A stretch of DNA of 64,000 nucleotides, taken from NCBI GenBank assembly GCA_022885665.1, contig JAGQDJ010000129.1, forward strand, positions 90,978 through 154,977, written 5' to 3'. The stretch comes from Triops longicaudatus. Lineage: Eukaryota > Arthropoda > Branchiopoda > Notostraca > Triopsidae. Below are positions 46,726-58,140 of the stretch, in pieces (position 1 is the stretch's first letter; every line of letters starts with the position of its first letter). The notes below the pieces were generated by a model. It ran no database searches and was not told where the DNA came from. It was given only the letters and a program-made list of their open reading frames with translations. Both the position numbers and the translations under genes were made by a program.

Positions 46726-49700
46726 CTGCCCCTGTTTACCTGTCACGAGCACTTTTAATAGTGAATTTTCCCTACCTTCGACAGAGAGGATTCTCAGTAC
46801 TCGAAACACGATTTATGATAATGAAAGGACTTCGGAGAAAGGGATTTGGTGCAGTGAGTGCGTGCTTCTCCCCAAATTTTAGGTCCGATACAATGCTTTA
46901 TTTTATTTTGCGTCAGTAATTTAAGAGCCTTCAAAATAATTCACTTGTACATCGTGTGAGACATACTATTGATTACCGCGAAGCTTTTTTTTCGTGGGAG
47001 GGGGGAGAGAAGAAAGTGTAGGTTTTCAGGCTATTTGGGTGCTCTGACCAGGTCAAGTGGATCCACAGGTAGGCCTTATTCATGGTCACCAGGTCTTTTA
47101 ATGTTCTGTTGTTCTGTATACCTGCTAGCGGGTTAACACAGGATGGTACCCTAAATAGAAGTAGATGGCCAAACTTAGTTCTGACTAATTTAAGCAAGGT
47201 ACAAAAAGGAAACAGAATACTTGTTAGCACGCTTCGGTAACTGTGATCCCCTTGTGGAGAATGCAGGGGCTAGTTAATTATTGTGAGCGTTAACTCCTTT
47301 GCAGGATTCCATCTAATATTCATTGATATCCCAATGACACATTTAAAAGCTATTTGCATCGGTTTTATTTACATAGCAAGATTGGGTGAAGCGGCCTAGT
47401 ACAAACGAGCTGGAAAATTTGGAAGTACGTGGAAGGGATCCAGTTCCTGACATAGAAAATAACGTAGTTAATTAACAATACACCTGATGTGTATAGGTCG
47501 TATTTTGAAAACCGTACCTGTTTAAGGGTACTTGGTAGCAAACATTGCTTGCTATTACCGATCTCTTAAAGTTGCGTCGTTGTTAGTGCGTTGCATTAAG
47601 TGCCATTGAAGGATTTTTAACAACTGTTTTTTAAGTCATCAGTTCGGTTTCAACCATGAGTTAACAAGCGGACAGCTGTCCTTTCCCTGCGCCACTTTAT
47701 GAATAAAGAGTTTCGAGGTTGCTTTCCGAAGCACAAGTCGTCGTAGTGGTACGCCCCTGCCAGTTTTGGCCCGACCCACTTCCTGTGCAAACCATACTAC
47801 TCGCAAGTTTTCCCACGTTCATGACTCTACAAGAGGCAATTAGTTGGGGTGGAATCGAAGAGTAAGCGCAAATAGTATTTCTAATTAGCCATATTTACTG
47901 GGAGCAAGGCAGTAAAACAGGATAAGGGAAGACCATAGGACGAGTCCTAATTTCAGTCATGCTCTGTGTGGACGAGAACATTCACAACGCTCTTGGCAAA
48001 AAGTACAGTTACAGCGTTTGGATGGTCTTCATTTTACTATTCCAAAACCGATGCATATTTCATATTAAAAGGCTCTAAGCAGTGGGTAACGAATGTTTCA
48101 ATATTGCAGGAATTGCGTAGTATAATATTCGCGGCTCGGTGTACTGCTTCTCAAGTCTAGGTGATGTGTTCAGTAATAATGTGTGTTCGAGCTGGGTACA
48201 AGAGGATCGCGGAAAAGGCCGCCACTAACGCAAGTGACGTGTATTTAGCAAAGTTTGCGCTGGTCGTGCTTTTGATATTTGATGAGTAGTGTGATGTATA
48301 TTCGTCATAGATCTTTTTTCTACGTATGGAAGATATATATCACGCTGAAGATGTGTGAGTGTTAAAGAAAAGGACATTACAGATATGCCAACAAAGTAGA
48401 TGCGTTGTTATCTTATCTATTTTTCCATTCCGTTTAACCTTTCCATGACCATCACTTTAGCCTTCTTAGGACAAAAATGGTTAGTAATTCCAAGCAGAAA
48501 TACCTGCGATAAGGGAAGAGCTCTAAAATAATCGCCCAATACTCAAACTTTCCCAAAAATTTCTCAACAGTATCGATTGCACAATGTGTATGGCGCTTAA
48601 CGCTTTTCCTTATCTGCATCATTTACATTTACGTAATAGATCTGCAAGAATGCATGACTTATGGTTGAAGAATGGTCGTGGACGTAATCAGGGACAAAGC
48701 TTTTGTACATGAAGCTCATACAGACCGATGTACGTTTGAGATGAGACATACATTGGCTACACAATTTCGCTTGCGTAAGATATTGTTTGTCTAAAGAATT
48801 TCAGGACTCCCACTCACGTTGAGCGTGGTGTGGCAAAATGGAAAATCCCCAAATACGCAATGGTTGTGAATATTCGGTATGGTATTATCTATTATGCGAA
48901 AGAAGAACTTGGCGTGCTAGTCACGATTGCATGTCATGGTCAAAAGTCAAACGTTGCTTTAACGTTGCCCTGCCCTTGTAAAACCAAACTAAGTAAGTTT
49001 GCACGTAACCGGGAATCATCGAGTTCTCTTGTAGATGTGAAACTATGCTGCACCGGTAATGTAGTGGAGTTATGGTTTTGAGGAAAACTGTTGAGTACTT
49101 CGATGGCCGTATGGCGTTGTTAGTTAGACGAAATAGCTCTTGGGTAAGAATCTTGTAACAGTATCATAGATTCAAATCGTTTAGCGAGTGTCCTTGCGAC
49201 TTAATTCCAAAGCTAAGGAATGTTCTCCCAGAAACAGCTTATGTAAAGCTGATTTTGAGATTTTTCCCATGTGTAAGATGAAAGATTACAGCTGGTCACG
49301 TTATTTTACATATCAAAAGGCCGAGGACGCATGTAAACGTGTCACCACGTCCGTGAAAAGGAAAGTAACCATTCCAATTCGCCGAAGAGGACAGAAGGGG
49401 AACGGAAGTGTTTTTTTTTTTGTGAAAGGCGATCAGATTTCACGTCCAATTGCTGGCTGGCTTCTTTTTGTGCCACAGCGTTAGAGACAAAAGTTCTGCA
49501 CAAACTCAGTGACGATTTAATTTGTCAGATGACAAGGGACACTTTTGGTATTGGAATCATGCAACGCCACTCGCTCTTTCTATGTGGTTATTTTTCTTTA
49601 TTTCACGAAACCACCGCTCCCTTCTAAGCATTCATTGCCAACTATGAGATCACAAAGACTCTTTGCAGTTCCGTAATTCCCGCAATTCGTTTATTTACGT

Positions 49701-51127
49701 ATTTTCGTTATTTTAATTTATTAGTATCACATAACTTTCGCGATCTGTTAATTTAAGAGTTTTCAGCTGTATTTTATTATTTATCGTGGCTTCGTTTTAT
49801 GCGGAGTTTTATTTTCTTTTTATTTCGAATAAAGTAAATAACGTCTTGAACGAAAGTTATTAACTCCTTGAGGCCTCGTGACTTTTTTTTCTTTATCGTT
49901 GAGTGCTATATTATTTTAATTACGATTTCAGTTTAATTTTTATTTTATTTATGTCGTGTATTTTATTCTTTGTTTTAACCACAACGTAATCTTGCAAATA
50001 TTGTTACCTTTGTTATTCACATTTTTAGTTGTTAAATTGGTTAATTAGAGTTTGAACATGCATGGTACTGCTGTTATTTTTGGTGACAGTGGCATGTGTG
50101 AGACCACCGTGGTAGCGTCTCCGAGGAAGTTTCCATACATAGGTGAAGGTCCGCAACAACTGATCTAGGAATGTCTAATGAGAGACAATGGATGGCTAAC
50201 CGTCTTGGGTCGAAAGACTTGCTCTTTTCGGACGATTGAACTGCCTGATAAAGGCGACCTGCAACGCCGTTACGTGACAGACATACGAACAGTTCTGCCC
50301 CCTAAAAAAAATCAAGATGGTACAAAGAGAAAAGGGTTTATTCCATCCTTTGGGAGAAAAGAAACCGAAACTAAAAGACAACCGATCATCAGGAAAGCAA
50401 GGGCAAATTAATTGTGCTAAGACTAATTATTTGATCTGACAAAATTCGTAAATTTTTCTTTCAAGGTAGCGTCCCCTTTTGCTCGAGAACGACGGAGGAT
50501 TTGTGTAAATGAACACGTGCATTTTAATAATCGTTAAAAAAGGTGAAAAGTTGAGTTGTGCAGACAATGAAAACAGAACGCATATTTTAACTCCAGAAAG
50601 ACTTCTTCAGTAATATCAACGTCACTTTTCGATTCTTTTTGTTGTGAATTTCAATATCTGTAGCGAAGGACGTGAAGAGTCAGACATCCGAGAACACGGG
50701 TATATCTTGCCAATGGCATGAAACCAGCTGAGCTTTTATCAAGAAGCACTACCTGGAGCGGATTTAGACTTTTTATTCTCCCGCCAAAACGAATGCAGAA
50801 TATCTCACAACTCAAAATGAGAGAATGCAGTGTGTTCAATAATTCGACAGTGACGAATCGATATATGTACGAGTTAGGGGCTCAGGTTTCGGTGAATTGG
50901 TATGATTTGTACGCGCGCACAACATTACATTGCACAACAGCGTTTTCAAGGCCGCATTGGGATCAAAACCGTGGACGGTTATTTTCAACTACCCAGGTCG
51001 AAATATGCATATGTAGAGGTATAAGACGTCCATGATACCCTACGGCGAACTCAGGCATAACCAACGCTTAGTACGCCCAAAAGCGTATGTGTCTCGTATG
51101 TTGCCCCCTTCCGCACAGTCAAGGTTT

Positions 51128-51141
51128 GGGGGGGGGGGGGG
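51128..51141. repeat. G14 homopolymer
   Basis: Fourteen consecutive G followed by AGTCGGGAGGG, a G-quadruplex-prone stretch in AT-rich DNA. Run length may be unreliable. Confidence 0.8.
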
Positions 51142-52583
51142 AGTCGGGAGGGACAAAAAAGCTTAATTGATGATTCCGTATTCGCATTGTGTACATGACG
51201 CGAGCGAACTTTTCGTCCCCAAAAAGAAACCCCCAAATAAATTACACATATTTTACAAGCTGAATTGCTGTTGGTGGAAATGTTTTGTTAAGATTTTCTG
51301 TTTAAGAGTCGTCTGCAAATGAAATTCCTCTGTGTCTGCCACGCTTGGGGGCAATTCGTATTATTACAGTGCGTATGCGTCCCGTAATAATTCAAATTAT
51401 TAGTCCCCACCTTAGAGCGAATATGCTCTAGTCGCGCGAGTACTTGCGTTAACGCAGTTAGTAATGACGCCTTTGATGCATTTAAGGGTTCCAGGGCTGC
51501 TTCGTAACGTGGAAATGTAATTAAAAATAAAAATAAAAACACTGGGGAAGGATAAAGTTCAAGAGCTCCAAGGGATTTGCATAATTAGTATGGTAAGTAA
51601 ATAGTGTAGATTTTCCCCCCTCTCTGTTTAGCGTGAACTTTTGCCGTGCCAAGTTCTAACAAGGATATGACTATTGCTTTGCCACTAGAGCGTGTTCGTA
51701 ATATGTAAAACAACTTACAAAGGAGGTAGTGAGTAGGCAAGAACAGACACAAGACGGAGCTAGAATACGCTTTTTTCACTTCATAGATATTGAAATTTAT
51801 GACATGAAAAAAAAAAAAACATCTGCATAACGACGCTTTTGCAGTCCCAAACTTTCAACTAACATGGTAGCGTAAACTTAGCTAGGTTACTGTTACTGTA
51901 ATTCTTGTCGAATGTATGTGTTCGGTTGAGTGTGAAGCATTCGTCCCAGTGAACACTTTGGACAGGTTAACTGAAATGTGGTTTCCAAGGAGAAATCCTT
52001 ATCTGTGTACCCCTCCGAACGTTGACCTAAGTAATACCATGGTTTAAAGACATGACATTTGCAGGAGCTGAGTAACGTGTGCAAACTTGTTGCGTACAGC
52101 TCCAATTTTCATTGTTACTGACTGTGAATAGTAGGTAACTGCTCGTTCGTTGCGGCCACAAGTTGTCATTAACTTCTTTTGCTGTAGTTAATTGATACTA
52201 CTAGTGATAGCTTGATTGTCGTAACCATGTGTTCTGGCAATGGTAACACCGTTGTTAAACAGGGAAAGGTCGAGACCATGTTTACTTCTTTCGAAAATAG
52301 TGTTCGTTGTTACTTTTTTAAGTATTAAAAAATAAACAAATTGGCCCAAGCTGACGACCTTTTTGTTAACTCTCAGAAATGGACAAGAATGAAATTTTCT
52401 ATTATGCGTACCTCGCTGTCGTCTACGAAATATTCGCGAAGGTCGGCGTGGGATATCCTTCCCACAGTTGCCGTGTAGTTAACGTAGAGCCATTTTTTGA
52501 GACTACAGTGCAAATACCGATTCTTTAGATTGATTTTGATTCAGCAAGGACGTCAGGACACCAGGGACGAGTGGGAATTAGAG

Positions 52584-52884
52584 TAGCTCGTCATGCCCAG
52601 TCTACTTAGAAGACATTGCATATCACGCTGGCCTGGCTGAATGTCACGCTGTCCAGCTTATCTCCTGTACAAATTCTTCACAAACAAGAGCTTCTGCTTG
52701 TCAGTACGTCGGATGTGTACCCGCAAGAACAACTAACGGCATCCCTAGGAGACGAAATCCAGCATCGGATCTCTTTGAATTGCTTTGCCGTAGAGAGACC
52801 ACTGAGGTCCAGCGTCAAATTACCCAAAGCCGACCTATGCAAGATCCAATTCTAAATCTGCGGAATAGACCTATAAATTCTAAA
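52584..52884 (+). other. Unassigned open frame, GC-richer island
   Basis: One plus-strand frame is open for about 98 codons with an internal Cys-rich part (CxxN..., CQYVGC) and a basic patch (PRRRNP), but it has no ATG until near its end. A second frame (ATG at 52616) is also open for 79 codons. The composition looks coding, and it may be an exon or an old element fragment. No family recognised. Confidence 0.2.
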
Positions 52885-53343
52885 TAAAATATAAATAGAA
52901 TGGAAGTCTAAACCCTTGCACAATGTCAACCTTTTGTTAATGTCTGCCGTATTTGAAGGTCGAACGTTCCCTTTTGCCTTTTCTCGCCAATTCAGTTTCA
53001 GTATTTCTCCACTGTCATGTGCGTAAAAAGGGTGAAAAGTTACATGAAGACTTAAAGTAGTGACGCTCGAAATCTCAAATATGGTAGGAATATTACTTAA
53101 TGTTAGTCCTTTTGAAAGGCATTTTGTGAAAAAGGACAAAATGGAACCAAATGTCCCCCGAAAATAATCATATGTGAACAAAACAATACTAAAATATGAG
53201 AGTTCCTTGAAGGAAATTAGAAAGTAGACATAGCTGAGTATTAAGAGGTATTGGTCATTGGTCATTTTTTCCCACTTGGTCATACCAGTTCGAACTGGTA
53301 TGACCAAGTGGGAAAAAAATAAAATAAAAAATAAGTATGACAT
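52852..53343 (-). other. Longest unexplained minus-strand frame (163 codons)
   Basis: The frame is hydrophobic at its start (YLFFILFF) and is open for 492 bp in AT-rich DNA. No motif is recognisable, and its first 27 codons or so overlap a perfect palindrome. I think it is chance, but it is the longest unspliced frame in the right half outside the retroelement. Confidence 0.15.
53265..53318. repeat. Perfect 54-bp palindrome with no spacer
   Basis: The 27-base arm that starts TTTTTTCCCACTTGGTCAT and ends CCAGTTC is followed immediately by its exact reverse complement; the centre is TTC|GAA between 53291 and 53292. Bases just outside (A at 53264 and A at 53319) do not pair. No loop, no mismatch. 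Confidence 0.95.
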
Positions 53344-55105
53344 GCGTTAATGAGTTCAAGATAAGTTAAGTATCGGTAAGGAGATAGCATATTAAGACCA
53401 GTAAATACTGCGTGTAACGATCCCGTTAGAAATCCTTCCATCCTAGGAAATAAAGCCTCATAATTCCCGAAGTTGGCAATGATGACAAGTGCTGTAAAAC
53501 CACTTCAACTTTGGTTTCCAGTAAGCCAGACAGACCGGCTAAGTGACTTGCGCCGTGCAAAAAGTGTTTGCGCAAAGCGCGCGTACCATCGAATAGGGTG
53601 GGGAATAATGCGCAGACCCTGACCTTGGTTGGTCGTAGTGGGAAGGCAGGATTGTTCATCATTTTGGATATGACAAGTGAGCCTTGCCGAACCTGCTAAC
53701 GTCATTGTAAGCTTGGCTACGTTTTTGGCTATGAATTCAAAAGACCACAAAGGCCAATTAGAGATAATATGATTGTTAAAAGAACCGCTTGCTTTGGGGG
53801 AATTGAAATGCATACACACCATCCCTTTGCATAAAATCTTTTCGTCCCTCTCTTTCGCCACCGACCCCAGCGGGCAAAGGGGTATCTTACCCTCAACGGG
53901 AAGTGTTTCAAGATAGGACGTTGGACATCTGATCGTTGTAACAAGTCATGCATGCAATTAGAACGAAACAATTTCTTCGATCTAAGTTTTATTTTACACA
54001 CAGGAAATAGTTTACCGATGTTTGTGTTTCCGTTGTCTGCAAGAATCTTGACAAGATTTTTATTTCGCAGTAGATACGTAGGGACACGCATGGTCAAGTA
54101 ATTTTACTTATTGTTTAATGCAAAGCACAACGCTTTACGACCGTATGGGAACCAATCTGCAATCACTCAAAAGTTTAGCAATCACTAAACCATCTCAGAT
54201 TAAAACGAAAGTTGCAACACGTTTACAACTTGCGCTTGTTGAGTTCGCGTGAAGAAAATTTGGCGCATTCGGTATTGCCTTATTGAACGTCTTGATAGGA
54301 TCATTGCAAGTCAATAGTCTTGCAAAAATAATTAACGAACAGAAAACAATGACACTGTCTTTCCTGTTCCAAACAAGTTGGTCGTTAAATATCACAATCT
54401 AAAACGCATTGAGGTAGTGAGTTTATTGCCCTTGATCACGCATTTCGCTACCTTTCTTACTTACACATGAAAGGGCGGAGGAACATAATGTAGTATTTGG
54501 GCGTTAAAATTTGTTTCACTTACGACAAAAATATATAATAACGATAATAAAGAAAGAACGGGTTAAGATTATGTTTCTGGTTTTCCGCGTAGTCAACGCA
54601 CTTTACCCAACCCGTTTCTAGTTAGCTAGTCTAGTTTCAGCATATGTCCTCCTGATGAGCGATGGGTTCTTATATGATGGGAAGATGGATACCGTAGGGA
54701 ACAAAAGACAGCGACACTGGAATGGCTTGCCCTGTCCTTGCCAAATCAGGAATGCACATATACATATTAGTTAACTAGAAATCAAATGTGACGGTCGGAG
54801 ATCAAAGTATTTGCATAGGCTTTCAGTTTGTTGGTTGATTGCAGGCTTGTGTGACATGTGAAAGTTGCTTCAGCGAGAATTTCCTAATCAGTTCGATTTC
54901 CTTGATTGGGCTTACCCTCGACGGTATGTCTTTCGAATTTTTTTTTTATGTGTGACGACTCGTTAAACTACTTTCGCATAACGATAACGATCGCGTATTG
55001 TTACGCAAGTTTGCATAATATGTTCAGATGCATTAATTGTAGAGAACTGCATCGATGCGGCTTTAATGTCCGTTCAGGAGAAAGATTGGCATAATAGAAG
55101 GTGAA
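53344..55105. other. No supported gene
   Basis: Three overlapping minus-strand frames (53426-54097) in different frames are open for 78-122 codons; none is recognisable, and their mutual overlap argues against all of them. The remaining sequence is AT-rich and featureless. Confidence 0.35.
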
Positions 55106-55109
55106 TTGG

Positions 55110-55646
55110 TCAACAGTTAAAATAACAAATAATTCGTAAAGTCTTTGAACAATAAACAAGTTTTGCGATCAGGGCCCTACGCAGGATTTTGGTTCGATGA
55201 GAGAGGGGGACTTTCTGGGCGAAGTCCATATGCGACTTTTTCGACACTTTGAAATCGTCTATGATTATCATTGTAAAGTTAACATTACGAGGGGGGAGGA
55301 CAAATCCCTGTAACCTGTCCCTTGAATACGGGGCTGTTTCCAGTAATTTTCTACGTTGAACAGTTATATATGGTTCTTCGTCAATCTTCAGTCTGAGTTC
55401 TGTGGAAATCGCGTGGGCCATCCGGGGGCCAGCAGGGCTCCTTGGAGTTTCAGGCAAAGGAATAGTAAGCTGCCGCAAGGGTGCCACACGAGACTTGGCT
55501 ATAACAAAGGTGATCGCAATATCAGTTGGACCTAAGATTCGAAAATAAGCTACTGCCCCAAATGCAAGATCGGACTTGTCAGCAAATATGTGAAGTTGGA
55601 GGGAATGACGGGTTGCAGGCATCGCGGGATCATAACAAGCCTCCAA
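55110..55646 (-). pseudogene. BEL/Pao pol remnant, RNase H-like part
   Basis: The start of this frame contains LHIFADKSDLAFGAVAY and the following KSRVAPLRQLTIP, which match the RNase H-like / A17-domain region of BEL pol proteins. After about 70 codons the family resemblance fades. It overlaps the upstream reverse-transcriptase frame by about 100 bp in a different frame, which marks a frameshift. Confidence 0.7.
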
Positions 55647-56092
55647 AGCTCTTGCAACAGGGTTGTGGTCGTTAAGGTAATTGGAACCAGGAATACAATA
55701 GGGTCAACTACGCTCGCCACAATGCGCAGTATCTCCCACTTCGTTGACTTCACGGGCATGTGCTTTACGTGGAACGCAGAGCTGTCTGTATCGGCGTTCC
55801 ACCAGACGCCAAGAGTCCTTTCAACGGGCGTTCGGTATAAATCAAGGTCCATATCCGGGTTAACACGGTCTCCGGACGGGAAGGAAGCTAGCACCACGCG
55901 CGACGAAGATTTCCATTTCGTCAATGGGAACCAGCCACGAACACGGACCTCTTTCAGGTCTAGGCATACGCAAACGGCTTCTTCCTCCTCTGGCGTGCAA
56001 TTCAAGTAATCGTTCATATAAAAGTTCTTCTCGACCCATAGTGCCACGTACGGGAATTCACCAGCTTTGTCTTGAGCAGCTCTTTGCAGCAC
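55550..56092 (-). pseudogene. BEL/Pao pol remnant, reverse transcriptase C-terminal half
   Basis: LQRAAQD, WVEKNFYMNDYL, RGWFPLTKW, LASFP and RTLGVWWNADTD follow the order of BEL/Pao reverse transcriptases. The catalytic YxDD position reads YMND, so one active-site aspartate is replaced. Family proteins then continue into SVVDPIVFLVP, also present here. The upstream part of the domain is absent. This is an inactive relic. Confidence 0.8.
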
Positions 56093-56468
56093 GTAGTTGA
56101 ACGGTCATTTCAAACGTAGGTGTTTCTGCGCCCGGTGATCTCTAAAGGAAACGAATTGGTGTTTAGTCACTGTTTTGTTAGGGCTGGTCACTGCGTGATG
56201 AGGAAGGTACCAAATGCGGGGTGTGTCGCGTTCAACTTGGCTTGGGTGAATTTGCAGGCGTGTCCATCTGATACATAATCTTCGATGGTTTTCACGTAGG
56301 AAGCTTCAAGTCTTTCTGTTGTCGGGCAAGGTCACGGTCGGCGTATCAGTCCTGTCTCGTACCTTTCGCCACAGAACGGACGGTCGATTCGAGAGTCTTC
56401 AATGCTACTGCGTCGGCTTCCGATACCACCTTGCGTGTCGCGAGGATGTCTCCTAGCGATTCGGTCGC

Positions 56469-56750
56469 CTAAAAGGAGTTAATGTTCTCATGAAGGTCAT
56501 CGGACGTTACATTCGGGATATGCCGCTTGGGAAGCATACGGACTGAATGGACCGTTCCTCTCAGACTCCATCCGAAAGGAATAAGCAGCGCTTCATTTTC
56601 ACCTTGTGGCTCCCTTTCTGGCATCGGAGTCGTCCGTATCCTGTGACGTGCGGACGTTGCTTGCGGACTCCACTTCGATCTCCAGCCAATAATCAAAAGT
56701 CGAGAAGATTCGCAGACCGAGGCTTCGGCTTTTCGATCTCCTCTCCCCAT
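56469..56750 (-). pseudogene. Probable BEL/Pao interior fragment
   Basis: A 93-codon frame between the gag-like and reverse-transcriptase-like parts. Position suggests protease/linker remains, but no motif is recognisable with confidence; it could be unrelated sequence inside the decayed element. Confidence 0.3.
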
Positions 56751-56916
56751 TGATTCATCTAAGTCAATGTTAGCTTGTCTTTCAGCTGTCCTACCAAAGC
56801 TGTGGACTTGAATTCATTGTCGTGAACAGGAGCAATGCGGGTGTCAATGGAGTTCATGAAGTTCTCCGGAAACCTTTCTAATGCTTCAAAACCGTTCTCT
56901 TTGAGCTTGGCGTATT

Positions 56917-57180
56917 TCAGTACATTTCGCAACCAGGCATTGGTAACCTTTTGTGTACGTACTTCTTGTGTAGCTTCTTCAGAGCTCTTCGGTAGAGCAC
57001 CGGGTGGTTTAGAACTCCCCGGACGCTTTTCCGCACCATCGGGTCAAGCAATTGTCGAAGAATTGCCATGCGTTGGTCATCCGTTGCAAGTATGTCGTGG
57101 ACCATAGACTCAAACGTAGAGATGAACAACGGCCAGTCTTTCGGATTCACATAAAAATGCATGATGTCTATTTTCTGCAT
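56917..57180 (-). pseudogene. BEL/Pao gag remnant (DUF1759)
   Basis: Frame with NPKDWPLFISTFESMVHD, AILRQLLDP, VRKSVRGVLNHP and YRRALKKL, the diagnostic DUF1759 block of BEL-type gag-pol polyproteins. It ends at a frame break near 56917. Confidence 0.8.
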
Positions 57181-57898
57181 TTACGCGCCCTGCAGCTTTG
57201 AGATGACTTCGAAGAAAGCGTTTCCAAGGAATAAATCCAAGCCTCGTTTGGCGTTATAGGTGGCAAAGCAAGCGACAAGGTGACGATGGGCTACTGGTTT
57301 GTAACTGTGAAGGCCGAGCATTACACGAAGGTTAAGAACGGGCGGAGGATTTCCAACTGGCGGAGAAGTAGACGTATTGGGCTCATTTGCGCATAGGGTG
57401 CAGGGTCCAAGGGGTTTCGAGAATCTGTTCCTCTCTACGCTGCTTCTCGATCAAACCTTGAAGCTCTCGTTGTTTCCTCTTCAGCAACTTATGCTCCTCG
57501 ATCTCAAGTTCACCAAATCTCCCTTCTCAGCTATTTCCTCCGTAACATTCCTCTGAAGCTGGTTCAGGTCAAGCTCTGCTAATTTCCGTTCTTGACGCAC
57601 CATCTGCAGCCATGAAGAATGAGAGATTTGGGTGCGACCTCTTGACACTTGCGAGCGTTGAGAGGGGGCGACCAATACCGCTGTGGACGCTGACCCGCCG
57701 GCCCGTGAGCGTATTCCACTGCTACGTAAGGGGATTTTCCAAGGCTTCAAGTTAAGCGATCTATCTGAGGCGATCTTGGAGTGCTGCAGCACTTTAACTT
57801 CTCGCCAGCGCCAATTTGTCGTTGAGGTCTGCACACTCTTGTGGGCACTCGACGAGTTGAGAACGCAGTTCCTTGCTAAACGAACGGGATGATCCTGA

Positions 57899-58102
57899 CT
57901 AGATATCTTTTCTAATTTTGTTGATAAATTCAGTTGTTTGTGTTTTTGCCTGAGTACGGAACGCCTTGTTTACAGAGGGCTGTTTATCAACCAGCTCATC
58001 GTCTGTGGAAGCATCTTCTTGCCGACTCAGCGACTCCCGCGAAGGACCAGCTCGCTGCATCTCTTCGGGTCTCCATTCTTCCTTTGCATTCTTGTCAGCC
58101 AT
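57899..58102 (-). pseudogene. BEL/Pao gag N-terminus, probable
   Basis: A hydrophilic frame beginning MADKNAKEEW with many Lys, Glu and Gln, placed just upstream of the coiled and DUF1759 parts as in BEL gag. It stops at 57899. An upstream in-frame ATG at 58132 exists, but the segment before MADKN is not gag-like. Confidence 0.5.
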
Positions 58103-58140
58103 TATAATCGTAGTCTTCCCGAATTTCGGCAATAATTCGT

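Larger units (their letters stand above)
45458..52580. other. Presumed intron or intergenic DNA
   Basis: No exon-like frame with similarity. A pyrimidine-rich, GC-richer patch near 45650-45760 (CTCTCTCGCC) directly follows the exon and may be an intronic regulatory element. A family repeat lies at 46555-46725. The short frames at 48830, 49188 and 50178 have no support. Confidence 0.4.
55110..58140 (-). mobile_element. Decayed BEL/Pao LTR retrotransposon
   Basis: Reading right to left on the minus strand, pieces occur in the normal gag-pol order: a hydrophilic gag start (58102-57899), a Lys/Glu coiled segment (about 57600-57410), a DUF1759 gag block (57180-56917), then reverse transcriptase and RNase H-type segments (56092-55110). 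The frame changes several times, and most of the protease and the early reverse transcriptase are missing between 56917 and 56092. About 3 kb remains of an element normally about 6-7 kb. No LTR pair or integrase was recognised. Confidence 0.8.

Noticed and set aside
53426..54097. Three overlapping minus-strand frames of 78-122 codons
   Set aside because: They overlap in different frames, and none has a recognisable motif.
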